This document shows, piece after piece, positions 4,214 through 9,045 of a DNA stretch of 9,045 nucleotides; position 1 is the stretch's first letter, and every line of letters starts with the position of its first letter. The notes under the pieces were generated by a model. That model saw nothing but the letters and a program-made list of their open reading frames with translations. It had not been told where the DNA came from and did no database searches. This DNA is from an uncultured Oscillospiraceae bacterium (GTDB lineage Bacteria > Bacillota > Clostridia > Oscillospirales > Oscillospiraceae). Where the stretch lies: positions 1 to 9,045 of the forward strand of contig CAAFMG010000045.1 in the NCBI GenBank assembly GCA_900763965.1, in the 5' to 3' direction. A program made the translations under genes and the position numbers.

Positions 4214-6964
4214 ATGGAAAATGAAAACAAGAAAAGAAGGAGAGCCAAGAAGCCCCGGCAGCAATGGAATCCCCATTGGAGCGTAAAGCTTTGCTATGTC
4301 CTTTTGTCAACAGCCTTCTCTCTTTTGAAGATCGCCATTGGTGCAGCGGCCACGGTTTTGATGATCGTTTTGGTATGCGGCGTGGTTTTTATGGGAACCT
4401 TGGGAGATTATCTTCAGAATGACATTCTGACGGAAGCTGCCAACTGGTCTATCAACGATTACGGTATGGATGAAACATCCTTTGTATACTATGTGGATGC
4501 CGGCGGCAATATTCAGCAGCTTCAGCAAATCTATACCACCACGGACCGCCAGGTGGCAACCCTGGAGGAAATTCCCCAGGCGCTGATCAACGCAACTGTA
4601 GCCATTGAGGACAAGCGTTTTTATGAGCATCAGGGTGTTGACTGGATCACCACGGTCAAAGCCTGCATGAATATGTTCTTTGGCGGGGATTCCCAGTTCG
4701 GTGGTTCTACCGTTACCCAGCAGCTTATCAAAAACGTGACCAATCAGAAGAGCGTCACGGTTCAGCGTAAGGTTATGGAAATCTTCCGTGCACAGGTGTT
4801 TGAGCGGGAATACGACAAGGATACCATTATGACGGAGTATCTGAACCGTATCTACCTGGGCAGAGGCTGCTATGGTGTGAAAAGCGCGGCAGCGGAATAC
4901 TTTGGCAAGGAGCTTCAGAATCTGACGGTGGCAGAATGCGCCAGTCTGATCAGCATTACCAACAACCCCTCTATGTTCAACCCCTATTCCACCAGCGTGT
5001 ATATGTACAAGGGGGAAGAACGCAACGGTGCGGAGCGTAACCGCTACCGTCAGCTGAACGTTCTGAGCGAAATGCTGGATCAGGGCTACCTGACCAAGGA
5101 AGAATATGAGGAGGCCGTCTCTCAGGAAATGGTATTCAAGTCCGGCATTGCCGATGAGGATCGCTGGGCTGTGTGCAAAAATGAGAGCTGCGGCTACGAA
5201 GGTACGATCAAAACCTTCCGCAGCGAAGGGGATACCTATTTCTGTCCCATCTGTGGAACCCAGATCACAGCAAAGACCGATGCCTCTCAGCACATCTATT
5301 CCTGGTATGTGGATGCTGTCTTGGTGGATGTCGCAGCAGACTTTGCTGCCCAGGATGGCAATAACTGGGATGACATGAGCGACAAGATGCGTGAAGTGTA
5401 TCTGGAGCGCATCCAGAAGGGCGGCTACCATATTTATACCCCCCTGGATATGAATGTGCAGCAGACAGTGGATGAGGTCTATGGAGACCTGGACAACATT
5501 CCCAAGACCAACAGTCAGCAGCAGCTTCAGTCTGCCATTGTGGTGATCGACAACCGCACCGGTGACGTGGTTGCACTTTCCGGCGGCGTTGGTGAGAAGG
5601 ATACCTTCTATGCCTATAATAAGGCCACCCAGGCAAAGCTTCAGACCGGTTCTGCCCAGAAGCCGGTATCCGTCTATGCACCGGCCTTTGAGCTGGGTGC
5701 AGTCAGTCCGGCAACGGTCATCAAGGATCTTCCGGTCTACTATGAGGACGGCAAGGGCTGGCCCAAAAATGATAACCGCCAGTATCAGTATGCCAGAACG
5801 GTTTATCAGGGCATTGTCTCCTCGGTCAATACCATTTCTGTGGGCACGCTGGATAAAATCGGCTATGACTACGCTTACAGCTTTGCCAAGTACAATCTGG
5901 GCCAGCAGCATCTGGTGGAAAGCTATGATGCCGGCGGCGGCCAGACCCTGTCTGACCTGGATCGGGCACCCCTGGCACTGGGCGCACTGACGGTAGGCTC
6001 TACTGTTCGGGATATGAGTGCGGCGTATGCCACCTTTGCCAGCGATGGTGTCTATCGGGAACCCCGCCTGTACACCAAGGTCTATAACAGCCGGGGCGAG
6101 CTGGTTCTGGACAACGTTCAGGAATCCCGCCAGGTTCTCAGTGAAAAGGCGATCAACTATGTGAACTACTGCCTGTACAATGCTGCCAACCACGGCACAG
6201 GCGGCTCTGCCATTTTCGGCGGCCAGAATATTGCCGGTAAGACCGGTACCACCTCTTCTAACCGTGACCGTTGGTTCTGCGGCTTTACGCCCTACTATAC
6301 AGCAGCTGTCTGGTGCGGCTATAACATTCCGGAGCAGATTCATGTGAACGGAAACCCGGCAGGTCAGCTGTGGAAAAAGGTGATGCAGCCCATTCATCAG
6401 GGAATGGGCACCGAACCTCTGTTCAACGCCAACGCCATGCGCAGCGTGAACATCTGTCTGGACTCCGGATTGGTTGCCACCGATGCCTGCTATCATGACG
6501 TTCGGGGCATCAACCGTGTGGTAACGGTTCAGTGCTATCCGGAGGATATCCCGGATGGAACCTGCGATAAGCATGTTGAGGTACGTTATTGCGTTGACGG
6601 CGGCGGTGTTGCCAATGAATACTGTGAGATGTTTGGGAATGCCAATGTGCAGACCAAGTCTTTGGTGAAGCTGACCCGTGAAGAAATTCAGCAGATCAAG
6701 GATGCCGCAGGCTGCGGCCTGGTGGATGCCTACCTGGGTGACGGATATGTGTATTATGTAGGCGAAGATGGTGACGGCCTTGGCTGGACCGGTTTCTGGG
6801 GTGGACTCAGCGGAGAAGCCCCCTATAAGACCTGCCCGCTCCATGATGCTTCGTCTCACCCAGATTTCGGCGGAGATCATACGGAGGGCGATGATTTCGG
6901 GAACGGCGGAAATGACGGAGATTTTGGCAACAGCGGAGATAACGATGATGATTTCTGGGGTTAA
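4214..6964 (+). CDS. Class A penicillin-binding protein (glycosyltransferase 51 + transpeptidase)
   Basis: This 916-residue bifunctional enzyme polymerises lipid II into glycan strands and crosslinks the peptides at the outer membrane face. A basic cytoplasmic end (KKRRRAKK) precedes one membrane helix (about 28-60). The GT51 domain shows VAIEDKRFYEHQGVDW (129-144, catalytic Glu132), GGSTVTQQLIKN (163-174) and EYLNRIYLGRGCYG (208-221). The transpeptidase has SAQK (480-483, catalytic Ser480), SVN (537-539) and KTGTT (676-680). Between the domains lies a four-cysteine insert (C321, C326, C344, C347) like a zinc ribbon. The C-terminal region (748-876) has further cysteines and ends in an Asp/Gly/Asn-rich tail (884-916). 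ATG at 4214 is chosen because GGAGG (4200-4204) lies 9 bases upstream and the membrane helix follows at the normal distance; the frame is open further upstream but crosses the promoter. It is first in the plus-strand operon. Confidence 0.93.
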   Translation: MENENKKRRRAKKPRQQWNPHWSVKLCYVLLSTAFSLLKIAIGAAATVLMIVLVCGVVFMGTLGDYLQNDILTEAANWSINDYGMDETSFVYYVDAGGNIQQLQQIYTTTDRQVATLEEIPQALINATVAIEDKRFYEHQGVDWITTVKACMNMFFGGDSQFGGSTVTQQLIKNVTNQKSVTVQRKVMEIFRAQVFEREYDKDTIMTEYLNRIYLGRGCYGVKSAAAEYFGKELQNLTVAECASLISITNNPSMFNPYSTSVYMYKGEERNGAERNRYRQLNVLSEMLDQGYLTKEEYEEAVSQEMVFKSGIADEDRWAVCKNESCGYEGTIKTFRSEGDTYFCPICGTQITAKTDASQHIYSWYVDAVLVDVAADFAAQDGNNWDDMSDKMREVYLERIQKGGYHIYTPLDMNVQQTVDEVYGDLDNIPKTNSQQQLQSAIVVIDNRTGDVVALSGGVGEKDTFYAYNKATQAKLQTGSAQKPVSVYAPAFELGAVSPATVIKDLPVYYEDGKGWPKNDNRQYQYARTVYQGIVSSVNTISVGTLDKIGYDYAYSFAKYNLGQQHLVESYDAGGGQTLSDLDRAPLALGALTVGSTVRDMSAAYATFASDGVYREPRLYTKVYNSRGELVLDNVQESRQVLSEKAINYVNYCLYNAANHGTGGSAIFGGQNIAGKTGTTSSNRDRWFCGFTPYYTAAVWCGYNIPEQIHVNGNPAGQLWKKVMQPIHQGMGTEPLFNANAMRSVNICLDSGLVATDACYHDVRGINRVVTVQCYPEDIPDGTCDKHVEVRYCVDGGGVANEYCEMFGNANVQTKSLVKLTREEIQQIKDAAGCGLVDAYLGDGYVYYVGEDGDGLGWTGFWGGLSGEAPYKTCPLHDASSHPDFGGDHTEGDDFGNGGNDGDFGNSGDNDDDFWG

Positions 6965-7006
6965 GCATCGGCCCCACACGACACAGAAGAGATAGGAGAA
7001 AAACCA

Positions 7007-7879
7007 ATGCTTTGGATTTCCGATGAATGGAAGGATTATGAGGTTCTGGATACCTCTGATGGGGAACGTTTGGAACGATGGGGAAAGTATATTCTGGTTC
7101 GTCCGGATCCCCAGGTGATCTGGAACACCCCCCACCAGCGCAGTGAATGGAAGCACTATGACGCCCGCTATATCCGCTCCAATACCGGCGGTGGACACTG
7201 GTCGGATCACAAGCTCCCGGAGCATTGGCAGATCCGCTATAAGGATTATTTGACCTTTAATGTCAAGCCCATGAACTTTAAGCATACCGGTGTATTTCCG
7301 GAACAGGCAGCGAACTGGGATTTTATCCGGGAAAGAGTCGCTTCTGCCTCCGGAAAGCGTCCCATTCGGGTGCTGAACCTGTTTGCCTATTCCGGCGGTG
7401 CCACCCTGGCAGCGGCTGCCGGTGGTGCGGAGGTTTTCCATGTGGATGCTTCCAAGGGCATGGTGGCCTGGGCCAAGGAAAACGCCGCTGCCTCCGGCCT
7501 TGCAGATCGGCCCATCCATTGGATCGTGGATGACTGCGGAAAATTCATCCAGCGGGAGATCCGCCGGGGCCGCCGGTATGATGGTATCATTATGGATCCT
7601 CCCAGCTATGGCAGAGGCCCCAGCGGCGAGATCTGGAAGATGGAAACCAGTTTCTACCCCTTCCTTCAGGAGACAGCCAAGCTGCTGTCGGATAACCCCC
7701 TGTTTGTGATCATCAATTCCTACACCACCGGCCTTGCCCCCTCTGCGGTGGCCTATGCCTCTGATGTGGTGTTTGGCGGTATCCATGGGGGGAAAACCGA
7801 GGCAGGGGAGCTGGGACTTCCCGTTACCCAGTCCGGACTGATCCTGCCCTGCGGCGCTACCGGCCGCTGGACACCATAA
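7007..7879 (+). CDS. Class I SAM-dependent methyltransferase, probably rRNA-modifying (RlmI/RlmK-like)
   Basis: This 290-residue protein carries a Rossmann-fold methyltransferase domain. Motif I is VLNLFAYSGGATLAAA (122-137), followed by the ribose-binding acidic strand VFHVDASKG (143-151), the adenine-site DD (175-176) and the motif IV loop DPPSYGRG (197-204). 'DPPSYG' and 'LNLFAYSGG' are typical of the PF10672 group, which includes RlmI and the C-terminal half of RlmKL, enzymes that methylate 23S rRNA. The N-terminal 90 residues do not show the PUA domain of RlmI clearly, so target base and position cannot be stated. ATG follows AGGAG (6994-6998) with 8-base spacing. It lies 42 bases after the PBP gene and 19 before ecfA1, so co-transcription is likely. 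The fold is certain; the rRNA target is inferred. Confidence 0.85.
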   Translation: MLWISDEWKDYEVLDTSDGERLERWGKYILVRPDPQVIWNTPHQRSEWKHYDARYIRSNTGGGHWSDHKLPEHWQIRYKDYLTFNVKPMNFKHTGVFPEQAANWDFIRERVASASGKRPIRVLNLFAYSGGATLAAAAGGAEVFHVDASKGMVAWAKENAAASGLADRPIHWIVDDCGKFIQREIRRGRRYDGIIMDPPSYGRGPSGEIWKMETSFYPFLQETAKLLSDNPLFVIINSYTTGLAPSAVAYASDVVFGGIHGGKTEAGELGLPVTQSGLILPCGATGRWTP

Positions 7880-7898
7880 GAAGAAAGGGAGAATCTCT

Positions 7899-8747
7899 TT
7901 GAGCGATATCATTGCAGCCGAACATCTGGCTTTTCGGTACCCGGGCATGGAAAACATGCCCGGCATCGCCGTATTTGAGGATTTGAATCTGACGGTGGAA
8001 GCAGGCAGCTTTGTGGCTATTTTGGGTATGAATGGCTGCGGAAAATCCACCCTGGCCAAGCATTTTAATGCCATTTTACTGCCCACCGGGGGAAAAGTAT
8101 GGGTCTGCGGGATCGACACTGCCAATGAAGATCGGCTCATGGTGATCCGCCGGAACGTGGGAATGGTGTTTCAGAACCCGGACAATCAGATCGTTGCCAA
8201 TGTGGTGGAGGAGGATGTGGCATTCGGCCCGGAGAATCTGGGCATTGCCAGCCCTGAGATCCGCAGCCGGGTGGACAAGGCCCTGAAGCAGGTGGATATG
8301 TATGAGTACCGGGAACATGCCCCCCATTTGCTCTCCGGCGGTCAGAAGCAGCGTATCGCCATTGCCGGTGTGATCGCCATGGAACCCAAGTGTATCGTAC
8401 TGGACGAACCCACAGCCATGCTGGATCCCAGAGGCCGCCGGGAGGTCATGCAGACCATCACCCGGCTGAATCGGGAGAAAGGGATCACCGTCATTCTCAT
8501 TACGCATCACATGGATGAAGCGGCACAGGCCCAGCGTGTGGTGGTGATGCACCAGGGCAAGATCGCAGCCGATGGAGCACCAAAGGCGGTGTTCTCTCAG
8601 GTTGACCTGCTTCATCAGATTGGTTTGGCCGCCCCGGACAGCGTTGAGCTGTGCTGGAAGCTGAATCAGGAAGGCTTTGACCTTCCGCTGGATAAGTTAA
8701 ATCCCGAGGAATGCGCGCAGGCACTCTATGAACGGATAAAGGCCTGA
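7899..8747 (+). CDS. ecfA1: Energy-coupling factor transporter ATPase EcfA1
   Basis: This 282-residue ABC ATPase energises an ECF-type importer, in which two different ATPases and the EcfT membrane protein are shared among substrate-binding S components for vitamins, cobalt or nickel. Visible motifs are Walker A GMNGCGKST (43-51), the Q-loop VFQNPDNQ (90-97), signature LSGGQ (145-149), Walker B CIVLDEP (165-171) and the H-loop ITHHMDEA (201-208). 'NPDNQIVANVVEEDVAFGPENLG' matches the group typical of EcfA1. The C-terminal extension (about 235-282) is normal for EcfA. The start is TTG, with AAGGGAG 7-8 bases before it; no ATG is well placed. A perfect hairpin lies early in the coding region (7941-7963). 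EcfA2 follows after 19 bases. Family and subunit are well supported; the cargo depends on S components not in the window. Confidence 0.93.
   Translation: MSDIIAAEHLAFRYPGMENMPGIAVFEDLNLTVEAGSFVAILGMNGCGKSTLAKHFNAILLPTGGKVWVCGIDTANEDRLMVIRRNVGMVFQNPDNQIVANVVEEDVAFGPENLGIASPEIRSRVDKALKQVDMYEYREHAPHLLSGGQKQRIAIAGVIAMEPKCIVLDEPTAMLDPRGRREVMQTITRLNREKGITVILITHHMDEAAQAQRVVVMHQGKIAADGAPKAVFSQVDLLHQIGLAAPDSVELCWKLNQEGFDLPLDKLNPEECAQALYERIKA
7941..7963. repeat. Perfect inverted repeat within ecfA1 coding sequence
   Basis: CCGGGCATG, a GAAAA loop and CATGCCCGG form a perfect 9-bp stem with six G-C pairs, starting 42 bases after the ecfA1 start. It encodes the near-palindromic peptide PGMENMPG. A folded form would be very stable in the mRNA. 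No T-run follows, so it is not a terminator. Confidence 0.75.
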
Positions 8748-8753
8748 CACGCT

Positions 8754-8759
8754 AGGAGG
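8754..8759 (+). promoter_or_regulatory. Ribosome binding site deciding the ecfA2 start
   Basis: A full AGGAGG lies 1 base before an ATG (8761) and 7 bases before an in-frame TTG (8767). The ATG is too close to be used well, so the TTG is the probable start, which removes two residues from the ATG version. Confidence 0.7.
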
Positions 8760-8766
8760 AATGAAT

Positions 8767-9045
8767 TTGAACCCCATTCTGGAAGTAAAGAACCTAACCT
8801 ATATTTACAGCGCCGGAACGCCTTTTGAACATAAGGCACTGGATAATGTGTCCTTTTCCGTCCGTCGGGGGGAGTTTATCGGCATTATCGGCCATACCGG
8901 ATCAGGAAAATCTACCCTGATGCAGCAGCTTAACGGTCTGCTGAAGCCCACCTCCGGCAGTGTCTTGCTGGACGGTCGGGATATTTGGGCAGATAAGCAG
9001 CAGACCCGCCAGGCACGGTTTCGGGTGGGACTGGTGTTTCAGTAC
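8767..9045 (+). CDS. ecfA2: Energy-coupling factor transporter ATPase EcfA2, N-terminal part
   Basis: The first 93 codons of a second ABC ATPase are visible, and the frame is still open at the window edge. The protein begins NPILEVKNLTYIYSAGTPFE and carries Walker A GHTGSGKST followed by LMQQLNGLLKPTSG, the sequence typical of EcfA2. The visible part ends at the Q-loop glutamine (VFQY). EcfA1 and EcfA2 form the heterodimeric motor under EcfT; ecfT would be expected just downstream but is outside the window. TTG at 8767 is chosen over ATG at 8761 on ribosome-site spacing. The gene lies 19 bases after ecfA1 in the same operon. Partial only because of the window edge. Confidence 0.9.
   Translation, partial: MNPILEVKNLTYIYSAGTPFEHKALDNVSFSVRRGEFIGIIGHTGSGKSTLMQQLNGLLKPTSGSVLLDGRDIWADKQQTRQARFRVGLVFQY

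Noticed and set aside
4307..8140. A 1277-codon open frame on the minus strand opposite the PBP, methyltransferase and ecfA1 genes
   Set aside because: It is in codon register with the PBP and methyltransferase, so stops would arise only where those genes use TTA, CTA or TCA, codons they avoid. The translated product has no recognisable domain, and both strands' motifs favour the plus-strand genes.
1..9045. CRISPR arrays, insertion sequences, phage genes, tRNA genes or toxin-antitoxin pairs
   Set aside because: I looked for regular direct repeats, transposase or integrase motifs and tRNA cloverleaf patterns and saw none. The window looks like core chromosome apart from the first 600 bases.

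Overview
The window looks like chromosomal DNA of a Gram-positive anaerobe of the class Clostridia, probably Oscillospiraceae/Ruminococcaceae-like. This is inferred from AGGAGG-type ribosome sites with several TTG starts, a DUF1292 gene, a membrane-anchored parvulin foldase, a class A penicillin-binding protein (PBP) with an Asp/Gly-rich tail, and the two ATPases of an ECF vitamin transporter. No species can be named. Most of the window is moderately GC-rich by eye; the first 600 bases are visibly more AT-rich.

Layout. Bases 2-607 (+) are the C-terminal end of a polytopic membrane acyltransferase. It runs tail to tail, with a 6-base overlap, into two half-size TSUP (TauE/SafE) membrane genes on the minus strand (602-970 and 964-1320), which overlap each other by 7 bases. 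A perfect hairpin with a T-run (1319-1365) separates them from a 544-residue anchored peptidyl-prolyl isomerase of PrsA/SurA type (1379-3013, minus), which has a textbook sigma-A promoter at 3076-3104. Next comes a structured intergenic region (about 3195-3425, minus) that folds like 6S RNA and ends in a strong intrinsic terminator. Upstream of it, still on the minus strand, lie a DUF1292 gene (3431-3712) with its own promoter and a small exported BofC-C-like gene (3811-4038).

From 4126 rightward everything is on the plus strand: a promoter with an extended -10, a class A PBP (4214-6964), a class I SAM-dependent (probably rRNA) methyltransferase (7007-7879), EcfA1 (7899-8747) and the start of EcfA2 (8767 to the window end). 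Gaps of 42, 19 and 19 bases and no visible terminator suggest one transcript.

Functionally the centre of the window concerns the cell envelope: a PBP that polymerises and crosslinks peptidoglycan, and a foldase of the kind that in other Gram-positives helps exported proteins, PBPs included, to fold. The ECF ATPases would power uptake of vitamins or metal ions. I found no phage, insertion sequence, CRISPR or defence system. The least ordinary items are the split TSUP pair whose leading gene has its ribosome site inside a terminator hairpin, the 6S-like RNA, a foldase with a degenerate second parvulin unit, and a PBP with a four-cysteine zinc-ribbon-like insert outside the membrane.
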